From Burkholderiales bacterium (GTDB taxonomy: Bacteria > Pseudomonadota > Gammaproteobacteria > Burkholderiales > Burkholderiaceae_C), in the NCBI GenBank assembly GCA_016703325.1, contig JADJCH010000016.1, forward strand, positions 62,001 through 126,000: DNA of 64,000 bases, in the 5' to 3' direction. Under the pieces are notes generated by a model. That model did not search any database. It saw only the letters and a list, made by a program, of their open reading frames with translations, and had not been told where the DNA came from. The position numbers and the translations under genes were made by a program. This document shows, piece by piece, positions 24,325 through 32,104 of this stretch; positions within the stretch are counted from its first letter, which is position 1, and each line of letters starts with the position of its first letter.

Positions 24325-25899
24325 TCAGGCCGCCTCCCGCAGCGCCGCGGCGGTGGGCGCGGTGGCCAGGTTGAAGACCACGGTGAGGGTCTCGATCGAC
24401 ACTGCGGGCCGCAGTTGCAGTTGCACCACCAACCGGCCCTGGTCCAGATCGTTCTGGGTCATCGTGCTGCGATCGCATCGCAGCGACCAGGCCTCGGCCG
24501 TGCTGCGCCCACTGAAGGCACCGACCCGCCACCAACGCTGGAGCAGGTCGTCGAGCTGCCGGGTGACCAGCGCCCACAGCGCCGGGCCGTTCGGCTCGAA
24601 GGCCACCGCTTCGCTCAGATGCCGAACCTCACGCGACAGGGCCGCCATCAGGCGGGAAGCACCTGCAGATCGCCAAGCCTCTTGCGGCGAGGTGGTGACA
24701 TCCGACTGCAAGGCCCACCCATCAGGCGACGGGGCCAGAACACAGACTTGCCGAGACAGCTGTTCGGCAGGGGTCTGGCCCCCAGTGCCCCAACCCACCT
24801 CCGGCTCGCTGCCCGCCACATCGCGCAGCCAGGGCTGCGCAGCATCCCCTGCGGCACTGCGAAACGCCCCCAGCCGCAGCGCGGTACCCGCCACCAATCC
24901 AGCGAGACTGCCTTCGGCGGGCGCCAGGGCCCCCGGCAAATCCGCATGGGCGGGGCTCTGCAGCCAGGGCCAGGCCAGCTGGCAAAAGGCTCCCGGGTCA
25001 CGCACACCGGGCTTCGCATCCGCCAGCTCCGGTGCGTCCGGCCCCAGCAGGACTCCGATCTGCCGGAGCCTGTCCGTCACAGCTTCCGTCTGCCCCTGCA
25101 ATGCCAGGGGAACGGAGGCCAGCAGGCCACAGTCCGGACGCCGGCGTGCCACGAACGTCTGGGCTGAACGCAACGCCTCGGCCCAGAGGGCCCAGCCAGG
25201 CGCGTCCAGGCGCGGCGGTGCGATGCGCCGCAGGGCCCGCTCAGGTGCCGTTGCGGCCGCCGCGGTTCTGTCGCCGGTGCATTCGACGAAACTTTCCTTC
25301 GCCACTGCAGCCACCGGCAGGTCGGTGAGGGGAACCGAGGGAGAGTTGCCACAGAGGTCGGGCAGGTCCGGCAAAAGGACCATGCTCACTTCAGGCAATC
25401 CGAGCAGGTGCTGAATACCTCGCCAGGGTGCGGGATTCGGCGAGGGGGTTTGCAGGTCCGCCGGCAGCAGCGCCCGCAGACGCTCCACCCGGGAAACTGC
25501 GCGGGCCGAATCGCCCTCCAGCAACGGGGCAGGATCCCCCACACGCAGGATCACCGCCCGGCGCCCGCCGCGGGCAAAAAAGCTGCGCACGGCCGCGCCC
25601 AGGTAGCTGGCGCATCGGCCCGAGCCGCCGGGGTACAAGGGCCTATCGTCCCAGGCGTACCAGCGGTCGAACACATGCCAGCTGTCCACCACCAGCGGCA
25701 CGCCCAGAAGGGCTTCGATGTCGGCCTCGCCCTTCGCCCAGAGCCCACCGATCCAACCCGCGGCAGCCAACTGCTCACGCAGCGCGGGCATGAGCGCACG
25801 GTGCCGGCGACGCCCGACAAAGCCGATGAAGCAGGCCACGTCGCAGCGCTGTGGCGCGGGTGCCGGCCGTGAAGCCACGGGGTCGAAGACCAGGCCCAT
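24325..25899 (-). CDS. CIS sheath protein 2 (divergent tail sheath)
   Basis: 524 aa from ATG 25899, 5 nt after the tube 1 stop. The C-terminal domain is a clear tail sheath match to sheath 1: GPALWALVTRQLDDLLQRWW, then CDRSTMTQNDLDQGRLVVQL. The N-terminal half is divergent from sheath 1 (CFIGFVGRRRHRALMPALR, CASYLGAAVRSFFARGGRRA), with a variable outer domain. Most CIS loci have two or three sheath paralogues; minor ones form the first rings at the baseplate or the last at the cap. The gene is followed directly by tube 2, so the sheath 2-tube 2 pair may build the baseplate-proximal ring. Confidence 0.9.
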   Translation of the reverse strand: MGLVFDPVASRPAPAPQRCDVACFIGFVGRRRHRALMPALREQLAAAGWIGGLWAKGEADIEALLGVPLVVDSWHVFDRWYAWDDRPLYPGGSGRCASYLGAAVRSFFARGGRRAVILRVGDPAPLLEGDSARAVSRVERLRALLPADLQTPSPNPAPWRGIQHLLGLPEVSMVLLPDLPDLCGNSPSVPLTDLPVAAVAKESFVECTGDRTAAAATAPERALRRIAPPRLDAPGWALWAEALRSAQTFVARRRPDCGLLASVPLALQGQTEAVTDRLRQIGVLLGPDAPELADAKPGVRDPGAFCQLAWPWLQSPAHADLPGALAPAEGSLAGLVAGTALRLGAFRSAAGDAAQPWLRDVAGSEPEVGWGTGGQTPAEQLSRQVCVLAPSPDGWALQSDVTTSPQEAWRSAGASRLMAALSREVRHLSEAVAFEPNGPALWALVTRQLDDLLQRWWRVGAFSGRSTAEAWSLRCDRSTMTQNDLDQGRLVVQLQLRPAVSIETLTVVFNLATAPTAAALREAA

Positions 25900-25904
25900 G
25901 GAGG

Positions 25905-26348
25905 TCAGGCACCCAGTTCCAGCGCTTCGGCCGACAGCACGATCTCTTCCATCGCCACGTCCCCTCCGCCCTTGCCGGCAAAGGTGGGGCCGGTGTATTT
26001 CATCGGGATCACGCCGCGCAGCTGCCAGGACTGCACCGGCTTCTGGGTCTCGTCCAGCAGGGTGATGGTGACGCTCTTCTGCGCCTGTGGCCCATCCTTG
26101 CGGGCGCTGCCGATCCACTCGAAAAGGGTCTTGGAGTCCAGGATGCCGCGCTTGAGCGTGATGTCACTGACTTTGTGCACGCCGGCCACCTTGCGCACGT
26201 GGTTCTCCTTGTCGTTGCCGTTGCGGTACTCGGCCACGGTCAGCTCGGTGCCGATGCCGGAGACGTCCGAGAAGCCGCCGAAGACCTCGCCGCCATCGAA
26301 GGACACGGTGAAGTTGAAGGCGCCGTAGGGCGTGGTGCGGTTCGCCAT
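25905..26348 (-). CDS. CIS inner tube protein 1 (Afp1/Pvc1-type)
   Basis: 147 aa with GAGGAG 8 nt before ATG 26348. The sequence is a textbook CIS tube protein: YGAFNFTVSFDGGEVFGGFS, SDVSGIGTELTVAEYRNGND, DITLKRGILDSKTLFEWIG and the terminal MKYTGPTFAGKGGGDVAMEE. Hexameric rings of this protein stack to make the main part of the rigid tube that carries cargo in its lumen. The length is exactly that of Afp1/Pvc1-like subunits. It follows sheath 1 after 18 nt, and its own strong ribosome-binding site fits the need for high expression. Confidence 0.96.
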   Translation of the reverse strand: MANRTTPYGAFNFTVSFDGGEVFGGFSDVSGIGTELTVAEYRNGNDKENHVRKVAGVHKVSDITLKRGILDSKTLFEWIGSARKDGPQAQKSVTITLLDETQKPVQSWQLRGVIPMKYTGPTFAGKGGGDVAMEEIVLSAEALELGA

Positions 26349-26366
26349 GGGGTGCTCCTCGAGGGA

Positions 26367-28145
26367 TCAGGACTGGGCTTCGGCGGTCTTCTGGCCGATG
26401 CGGAAGATCACGAACTCGGCCGGCTTGATCACGGCCACACCGATCAGGCAGATCAGGCGGCCGTTGTCCAGGTCGTTCTGGGTCATGGTGCTGCGATCGC
26501 AGCGCACGAAGAAGGCCTGCTCGGCCGTGCTGCCCAGCAGCGCGCCGTTGCGCCACTCGTTGTAGAGGAAGTCGGAGATGGTCTGGCGCACATTGGCCCA
26601 GAGCCGCTCGCCGTTGGGCTCGAACACAGCCCATTGGGTGCCGCGGTCGATGGAGGACTCCAGGTAGTTGAAGTAGCGCCGGTCGCTGACGTACTTCCAC
26701 TCCGGGTCGCTGCTGGCCAGCCGGGCACCCCAGACGCGGTAACCCCGGCCGCTGAGGTAGCGCAGGCAGTTCACCCCGATCGGGTTGAGCATTTCCTGCT
26801 GGCCGAAATTGATGTCCTGTTCGAAACGCAACGCACCGCGCACCACCTCGTTGGCCGGCGCCTTGTGCACGCCGCGCTCGATGTCGTTGCGGGCATAAAT
26901 GCCTGCCACGAAACCGGAGGGGGGCAGCTTGATTTCCTTCGGGATGTCGGGCCTGCCTGGACGCGCCAACGGGTTGGGTGCGACCACCCAGGGGTAGTAC
27001 AGCGCGCCATACTTGGTATCGATCCTGCTGCGGGCGGTGCGCACCTGATCGGGTGACTGCGCCGCCGGCGTGTCCAGCACTGCGATGCGGTATGCGCGGC
27101 GAGATTCCGCATGCGTGATGAGCGCGTTCTGCACGGCCTGAGCATCGGCATAGGCGCTGCTGCCGGGGGCCGCGACGATCGAGACGTCCTCCAGCCCGGT
27201 CAGCTGGCCTAGGGCATGGCTGTAGCTGCCGGCGGTGGTCGCGCTGCCGATCACCGGGGCCGTTCCGTCCGAGCCGCCGGACATATTGAGCACGCGGCGG
27301 CCGGCCGCGTCACCGGGCTGTACCGGCAAGGCTGCGATGGCGCTCTGAAGCTCCAGGGCCGACACGGTGTTGCCCACCTCGCAGCACAGCTGCTGCGTCA
27401 ATTCGTCGGCCCGACTGCTGGTCTTGACGGCCAGTACGCTGGCGACGAATCGTGGGTGTCCGGGGCCCCATCCCAGGTCCTCCCAGGACTGCGAGCCGCC
27501 GTCGGCGTCGACATACTCCAGTGCCAGGCTGAGCAACTCCACCAAGTCCGCAGCGCCTGGAGCCAGATTGCTTGGGGTGGGTGAAGTGTTGTCCTGCCAC
27601 CCGGCGGCAGTCTTGTGGAACAGAGTCACCGTGGGCGGGTCGCCGGCCGTTGCGGCGGCCACGGACAGCCGGGCGAGACTGCCCAGGGGGGCGCTGTCGA
27701 GGCTGCGCTGCGAGGCCGGCTGAGCCGCCGTTCCAAACAGCACCCTGCCGTTGCCGCTGCTGCCCGCGTAACGGGCTCTCAGTCGGACGTCCTCACTGGC
27801 GGTGCCCGCACCGTCGCGCAGAACCGCGGATGCGGTGGTCGTGCCACCAGCACAGCGCACCGCATACAGGCGTGAGCCGCCGTTCTCGAAATAGGACCGC
27901 ACCGCGTGGGCCAGGTAGTTGACGCTGGGGTTCTGGCCGGCGCCGTCGGCAAAGGCCAGGTTCTCGGCACTCCCGTAGACGCGCTCGAAGTCAGCCAGAC
28001 TGGTCAGCAGTTCGGACCGTTCGCCGATGGGGCCTCGTCGGGCCGGTCCGACGAACGCTGAGGTGCTGGTGCCCACCCCCTCGATCGACTTGGCGCGGAA
28101 GCTGGTCTCTTCGACGTAGACGCCGGGGGCCAGGTATTCAGGCAT
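26367..28145 (-). CDS. CIS sheath protein 1 (main tail sheath)
   Basis: 592 aa, ATG 28145 preceded by GGAGCTCTGCC. N-terminus EYLAPGVYVEETSFRAKSIE and TSTSAFVGPARRGP are diagnostic for CIS/T4 sheath proteins; the C-terminal subtilisin-free sheath core contains INPIGVNCLRYLSGRGYRVWGAR-type residues (MLNPIGVNCLR, GYRVWGARL), PNGERLWANVRQTISDFL and CDRSTMTQNDLDNGRLICLI. It polymerises around the tube in the extended state and contracts to drive the tube out. The central variable domain (about 130-330) is an outer decoration. Gene order sheath 1-tube 1 is the standard one. Confidence 0.96.
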   Translation of the reverse strand: MPEYLAPGVYVEETSFRAKSIEGVGTSTSAFVGPARRGPIGERSELLTSLADFERVYGSAENLAFADGAGQNPSVNYLAHAVRSYFENGGSRLYAVRCAGGTTTASAVLRDGAGTASEDVRLRARYAGSSGNGRVLFGTAAQPASQRSLDSAPLGSLARLSVAAATAGDPPTVTLFHKTAAGWQDNTSPTPSNLAPGAADLVELLSLALEYVDADGGSQSWEDLGWGPGHPRFVASVLAVKTSSRADELTQQLCCEVGNTVSALELQSAIAALPVQPGDAAGRRVLNMSGGSDGTAPVIGSATTAGSYSHALGQLTGLEDVSIVAAPGSSAYADAQAVQNALITHAESRRAYRIAVLDTPAAQSPDQVRTARSRIDTKYGALYYPWVVAPNPLARPGRPDIPKEIKLPPSGFVAGIYARNDIERGVHKAPANEVVRGALRFEQDINFGQQEMLNPIGVNCLRYLSGRGYRVWGARLASSDPEWKYVSDRRYFNYLESSIDRGTQWAVFEPNGERLWANVRQTISDFLYNEWRNGALLGSTAEQAFFVRCDRSTMTQNDLDNGRLICLIGVAVIKPAEFVIFRIGQKTAEAQS

Positions 28146-28198
28146 GGCAGAGCTCCTTGGTCATGCGGGGCAGGATCGGTTGCGGGGTGGAAGGGCCA

Positions 28199-29011
28199 TC
28201 AAGGGAGATTCAGAGAGAGGGACAGCGACTGCGTCTGGCCCGCTGCAAGCTGAACGGTGGTGACGCTGCGCGGCAGGGAACTGCGCTGCCGCTCCAGCTC
28301 ATCCGGATTCACGAAGGGCCGCGGGATGCGGCGGCTCGCAGCCAGCAGGTCTGCAGTGGGCAGCCGTGTCCCCACGGTCGGGTTGAACACCAACTGAAGC
28401 TGGGCGGTGATGTGGTCAACCACCACAGCCCCAGGCTCGGAGGACCAGGTGGTGACAGGCACGCCGGGCACCACCAGCAGGGCCTCGCCGCGGCCGTCGC
28501 TGAGCGTGCGCGCCAACACGGTGGAACCCCGCCGGGCCAGCACCAGCGCACCGCCCAGCAGATCCTTGCTGATGCGGTCGCTGACGGTCAGACGCAGCAC
28601 CGACCAGTTGTGCTGCATCTCGGCCACAGGCGATGGATACATCGCGACGTCGTGCGGGCGGAACAGCCAGTTCGTGGCGGTCGATCTCGATGGATCCGCC
28701 TGGCGAGGCAGAGGCAACAGGACTTGGCGAGGCAGGTAATGGTCGGTGGGATCGACCACCTGCAGAGCCAGATTTGGCAGCGGCTCCGCCTGGTCGGGCG
28801 CCGGCTGAGTCTGGAAGCTGGACTCGGCGTTTGAGAGTCCCGGCACGGTGGTCAGCACATACAGCCCTGATCGGTTGCGCAGCACCTTCACGCCGTCAGC
28901 GCCCACTCGCAGTGCCTGACCGACTTGAGCGCCGGTGGCGGCATCTATGCAGCGCAGCGCAGCAATCACCCGTGCGTCCAGGCGCTCCAGCTCCTTCAGT
29001 GCCACCGTCAT
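28199..29011 (-). CDS. CIS-cluster protein of unknown function (270 aa)
   Basis: Starts at ATG 29011 overlapping the DUF4255 stop as ATGA, so translation is coupled. The first 90 residues look like a small beta-rich domain (GLYVLTTVPGLSNAES). The middle has LALQVVDPTDHYLPRQVLLPLPR and FRPHDVAMYPSPVAEMQ, and a beta-sandwich-like segment (GGALVLARRGSTVLARTLSD, GEALLVVPGVPVTTW) that resembles a carboxypeptidase-regulatory/Ig-like fold. The final part is unstructured. It lies between the cap and main sheath genes; a role at the cap end or in sheath assembly is a guess from position. No catalytic residues visible. Confidence 0.7.
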   Translation of the reverse strand: MTVALKELERLDARVIAALRCIDAATGAQVGQALRVGADGVKVLRNRSGLYVLTTVPGLSNAESSFQTQPAPDQAEPLPNLALQVVDPTDHYLPRQVLLPLPRQADPSRSTATNWLFRPHDVAMYPSPVAEMQHNWSVLRLTVSDRISKDLLGGALVLARRGSTVLARTLSDGRGEALLVVPGVPVTTWSSEPGAVVVDHITAQLQLVFNPTVGTRLPTADLLAASRRIPRPFVNPDELERQRSSLPRSVTTVQLAAGQTQSLSLSLNLP

Positions 29012-29595
29012 GGTGCACTCCCGCTGGGCTCACCCCAGATCAACCGCCGGGCCACCACCGGCCGGCCGGCGTCGATGACGTCCGGGTCCACACGCACCCG
29101 CCTGGCGATGTACGACACGCTGAGGCGATAGGAGGGCTTGAGTGCATCCCAGATGCGCATCATGTCTTCGGTGGACAGCTCGGAGGGGATCAGCTGGATG
29201 ACCTCCTCGGGAGACCAGCCGCCGTCGGGCGACAGCGAAGATGCGTCCAGGATGGGATGTTGATGCAGCTGGCGCATGGCCCAGGCCATCGACACCAACT
29301 CGTCCACCGCGTTGTCGAACCAGGCACTCAACAGGAAATGCAGGTCCAGGCCCAACGGCGCGGCCTGCTCCGGACTCATGCGGTCGGGGCGCTGCTGACG
29401 CAGGTGCTCATTGACCGTGGCGCGGTAGAGAAACAGCGACACAACTCCGTTCTCCCCCTCCGTCTGGGCATCCAGGTAGCCGGAGGACACCAACTGAAAG
29501 CGGCAGGCCGGCATGCCGGCACCGCCCGGATAAGTGTTGTTCAGGAAAGTCACGATCGACTCCCCGACGGAATGCAGGGCACGAATGTTCGCCAT
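29008..29595 (-). CDS. CIS tube terminator/cap protein (DUF4255, Pvc16/Afp16 N-terminal type)
   Basis: 195 aa. Start of the protein (RALHSVGESIVTFLNNTYP) and the segment GVVSLFLYRATVNEHLR followed by LGLDLHFLLSAWFDNAVDE are the hallmark of DUF4255, the Pvc16 N-terminal family. This protein caps the distal end of the CIS tube and stops polymerisation; in Afp it sets particle length together with the tape measure. The last 50 residues include the family's YRLSVSYIARRVRVDPD strand. It is the second gene of the cluster. The ribosome-binding site is poor, so it may be partly coupled to the gene in front. Confidence 0.92.
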   Translation of the reverse strand: MANIRALHSVGESIVTFLNNTYPGGAGMPACRFQLVSSGYLDAQTEGENGVVSLFLYRATVNEHLRQQRPDRMSPEQAAPLGLDLHFLLSAWFDNAVDELVSMAWAMRQLHQHPILDASSLSPDGGWSPEEVIQLIPSELSTEDMMRIWDALKPSYRLSVSYIARRVRVDPDVIDAGRPVVARRLIWGEPSGSAP

Positions 29596-29619
29596 GGTCG
29601 AGGGCTGCCGTCGGGCACT

Positions 29620-29895
29620 TCAGGACGGCACGATCGAGCCGCCAATGCCGACCATCACCGCCGGCTGGGCCAGGTAGATGTACCCCCCGTCGGCCAGCTG
29701 ACGTCGCTGCAGCATGCCGCGCTCGACCAGCTGGTCCAGCGCCTGTTGCACCACCTCGAGCGAGAAGTCCATCTGCATCATCGGCAACCACCATTGAGCA
29801 ATGCCCACTGCACTGTCACCCGCCTCCGGATGCGCTGCCAGGTAGGACAGCACGCCGCGAGCGGCCTGTTCCACCAGGGAGTTGTCACCTTCCAT
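29620..29895 (-). CDS. Small winged-helix-like protein, first gene of the CIS cluster (91 aa)
   Basis: ATG 29895 is chosen because GGAGG lies 8 nt upstream; a longer frame from 30027 lacks a good site and covers the probable promoter region. The protein reads as three helices and a beta-wing: VEQAARGVLSYLAAHPEAGD, then VVQQALDQLVERGMLQRRQL, then a GGYIYLA strand, an arrangement typical of winged-helix DNA-binding or adaptor domains. It could be a local regulator of the operon or a structural accessory protein. It sits 24 nt upstream of the DUF4255 cap gene. No other family link can be given. Confidence 0.75.
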   Translation of the reverse strand: MEGDNSLVEQAARGVLSYLAAHPEAGDSAVGIAQWWLPMMQMDFSLEVVQQALDQLVERGMLQRRQLADGGYIYLAQPAVMVGIGGSIVPS

Positions 29896-30180
29896 CCGGG
29901 GGCCTCCTGCTTCCAGGCGAGTACAGGCTGACCCGCAAACGGACGCCGCCGGGCTGAAAACCTGGCCGGCGACGGGCGGGAACTTGTGCTTCTCTACGCG
30001 AGACGCGTGCCAACTCGCTTGACGCATGCAAGTGGCAGTCCGCGCAGGGATTCATGCTTGGACGTGTCGGCGACTGGGGTCAGGATGACCCGCCCACGAG
30101 CACCCGCCAGCCTTGCCCCGGGTTCGCAATGACCCACTGCAGCGGCCAGCGAATCCCGCAGGCCTGTGCCTCTTTGCGCC
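29896..30180. other. Intergenic region upstream of the CIS cluster
   Basis: About 285 nt between the first CIS gene and the 3-prime end of the oxidoreductase gene. No convincing gene is present. It contains a sigma-54-like promoter for the CIS genes (29998-30012) overlapped by an ACGCG-AGA-CGCGT dyad at 29996-30008. No terminator was recognised. Confidence 0.6.
29998..30012 (-). promoter_or_regulatory. Putative sigma-54 (-24/-12) promoter of the CIS operon
   Basis: On the minus strand the sequence is TGGCACGCGTCTCGC. The sigma-54 consensus TGGCACG-N4-TTGC is matched at the invariant -24 GG and -12 GC with exact spacing, with one change in the -12 element (TCGC for TTGC). Transcription would begin near 29986, about 90 nt before the first CIS start codon. 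An overlapping dyad may serve a regulator. Confidence 0.45.
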
Positions 30181-31173
30181 TCAGCTCCGCAGCAACCCGG
30201 CCATCACCCTGGCGGTGCGCAGTGCCGACTCGCCGCGGCTCGGGCAGCAGCCTCGTCCGAACCACTCCCCCACGATGGTCTGCGCCAGCGGCTGGTGCAC
30301 GTGGGGCGGGTCGGGAATCTGCAGCTCTTCGGTAAGGCCGTCACGGGTGATCTGCACCGAACCACCTCGCACCGAGGACCAGGCGATGCGGCCGCGGCTG
30401 CCGATGATCTCGGTGGACTCCTCCTCCACCCCGGCACTGTGGCACCACAGCAGGCTGCCCAACACCCCGCGGCCCGGGCCGTCACCCCCATGCCGCCAGG
30501 TGGCGCTGACGATGTCCTCCGGCGCCCAGGCCCCCGCCTGGTTGGCGGCCAGGCCCTGCACCTGTTCCAGCGGGCCGAGCAGGAAGTCCAGCGCGTCCAG
30601 CGCATGGCAGGCGGCCTCGAAGAACAGGCCGCCCCCGCTGCGTACCGGATCAACCCGCCATTGGTGCCCAGCAGTCGACTGCCGGTCCGGCGCGGGCAGT
30701 GGACGCAGCTGGCGCCAGTGCACGGCGCGCAGCGCGCCGATCGCCTCACCCGCCAGCAGTTCGCGGATCGCCAGGAAACGCGGCAGCGCGCGCCGGTAGT
30801 ACGCCACCCACAGCGGCACACCCGCCGACCGGCAGGCGGCGATCATCGCTTCACACTCGGCCGGATCCAGGGCCATCGGCTTCTCGACCAGCACCGCCTT
30901 GCCCGCCGCGGCGACCCGCAGCGTCAGCTCGCAATGGCTGTCCGGACGGGTGGCGATGTAGACCGCATCGATGTCCGGCGCGGCCAGCAGCTCGCCGATG
31001 TCGGCATGCCAGTGCGGCACCGCATGGCGACGCGCCCAGGCGGCCGCCTGTTCGGGCCTGCGCGAGGCCACCCGGAGCAGTTGCGAACCCACTGCCCGCT
31101 GCAGCGCCGGGCCGCTCTTGACCTCGGTGACATCGCCACAGCCGATCAGGCCCCAGCGCAGGATCTCTTCCAT
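30181..31173 (-). CDS. Gfo/Idh/MocA family NAD(P)-dependent oxidoreductase
   Basis: 330 aa from ATG 31173, with GGAGG 10 nt upstream. The N-terminal Rossmann domain begins WGLIGCGDVTEV (GxGxxx pattern) and includes IDAVYIATRPDSH and the family's EKPMALDPAEC motif, where the lysine contributes to catalysis. The C-terminal alpha/beta domain has GGGLFFEAACHALDALDFLLG, containing the conserved D-x-x-x-H-like helix with H near 193. Members oxidise or reduce sugars, inositols and related polyols; the substrate cannot be told from sequence. The gene is on the CIS strand but separated from it by 285 nt, so it is probably independent. Confidence 0.9.
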   Translation of the reverse strand: MEEILRWGLIGCGDVTEVKSGPALQRAVGSQLLRVASRRPEQAAAWARRHAVPHWHADIGELLAAPDIDAVYIATRPDSHCELTLRVAAAGKAVLVEKPMALDPAECEAMIAACRSAGVPLWVAYYRRALPRFLAIRELLAGEAIGALRAVHWRQLRPLPAPDRQSTAGHQWRVDPVRSGGGLFFEAACHALDALDFLLGPLEQVQGLAANQAGAWAPEDIVSATWRHGGDGPGRGVLGSLLWCHSAGVEEESTEIIGSRGRIAWSSVRGGSVQITRDGLTEELQIPDPPHVHQPLAQTIVGEWFGRGCCPSRGESALRTARVMAGLLRS

Positions 31174-31287
31174 CGTCGCGCCCTCCATTCCCAGCGGCAT
31201 CGCCGCACCACAGGGTCAGCATAGCGCCGCACCGCTTGCCGACTCTGGCGGATTCCATGATTGGAGCCGACTGATTCATTCTGTTTT

Positions 31288-31310
31288 AGGAATGTCGGAT
31301 TGCCATTCCT
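31288..31310. promoter_or_regulatory. Inverted repeat in AT-rich leader of the DUF4148 gene
   Basis: AGGAATG (31288-31294) and CATTCCT (31304-31310) form a 7-bp perfect inverted repeat separated by 9 nt, in a stretch clearly richer in A/T than its surroundings. This is the shape of a regulator-binding site about 115 nt before the DUF4148 start. It may also be chance. Confidence 0.3.
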
Positions 31311-31423
31311 GTGATTTATTGATCCATGAGACGTCAATACAGTCCATCCCATCGATGAGCCCCCTGCAGCCACAGACGACCGCAGACCCGACTCACGAAA
31401 CCTCCACACTGAAAGGAAATGCC

Positions 31424-31849
31424 ATGAGCCACCGCCAACAACAAGCCGCCTTCCGTCGCACCTCCACCCTGAACCTGCTGCTGGGCGCCCTGGCCTTGGG
31501 CGCTGCCACGCTGGCGCCGCTGGCCCAGGCCGGTGAGCTGGATGCCGGCCCGGTGGCCCACTCCACCGCCAGCCGCGACCAGGTGCGCGCCGAGTGGCAG
31601 GCCGCCCAACGCAGCGGCGACTTCGTCGTGAATGCAGAAACCGGTCAGACCGCCCGCCAAGCCGACCCGGCCCATTACGCTGCAGCGCCGGCGGTGATCA
31701 CCAAGTCGCGTCGCGAGGTGCGCAGCGAGACCCTTCAGGCCATCCGTGCCGGCGACATGCTCGACGCCGAAACCGGCCGCAAGCTCAATGAGCTGAACCC
31801 GCGCCGCTACTCGCAGGCTCCGGGCGTGCGTGCGACCGACACGCACTGA
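31424..31849 (+). CDS. DUF4148 domain secreted protein
   Basis: 141 aa, ATG 31424 preceded by AAAGGAAAT. A signal peptide is evident: Arg-rich start, hydrophobic LNLLLGALALGAATLAPL, cleavage after AQA near residue 36. The mature part has two copies of a short repeat: the first with QVRAEWQAAQRSGDFVVNAE and ADPAHY, the second with EVRSETLQAIRAGDMLDAE and LNPRRY, which is the DUF4148 pattern. The family is almost confined to Burkholderiales and has no proven function; it is often periplasmic and stress- or growth-phase regulated. The gene stands alone between the oxidoreductase (opposite strand) and the CHAT gene. Confidence 0.9.
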   Translation: MSHRQQQAAFRRTSTLNLLLGALALGAATLAPLAQAGELDAGPVAHSTASRDQVRAEWQAAQRSGDFVVNAETGQTARQADPAHYAAAPAVITKSRREVRSETLQAIRAGDMLDAETGRKLNELNPRRYSQAPGVRATDTH

Positions 31850-32040
31850 CCCGGGCGATCTGCCCTCTGCGATCCGGCCGCTGACGCGGCCCTGCGATTC
31901 CCGCGGTTGCCAAAGGACACGCAAAAGCGTCACAGCCCGATACCCATCTTGTGCATTTCTTCCTATTCTTCCGGATCGGGCCTGGTGCGGCGTCTACCGC
32001 GGCGCGGCAGGTCCACCTAGTCTGGCAACGCAGTTGAGCC

Positions 32041-32088
32041 GGCGTGAGGGCACGCCACAGCCCGCTGCGGTCGGGAGTTTTCCCGACC
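32041..32088 (+). promoter_or_regulatory. Two adjacent RNA hairpins in the leader of the CHAT gene
   Basis: GGCGTG-AGGG-CACGCC (32041-32056) and GGTCGGGA-GTTT-TCCCGACC (32069-32088) form perfect stems of 6 and 8 bp. The second ends 5 nt before the AGGAGG ribosome-binding site of the 2284-aa gene, so the pair could control its translation, or act as an upstream attenuator. Confidence 0.4.
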
Positions 32089-32104
32089 CGAACAGGAGGA
32101 AGAC

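Noticed and set aside
1..30000. Ordinary prophage
   Set aside because: Only tail-type genes plus an AAA+ ATPase and a Pvc16-type cap were seen; no capsid, portal, terminase, integrase or lysis cassette in the window.
30054..30335. Small plus-strand frame (93 codons) upstream of the CIS
   Set aside because: Overlaps the 3-prime end of the oxidoreductase gene, no ribosome-binding site and no recognisable product.
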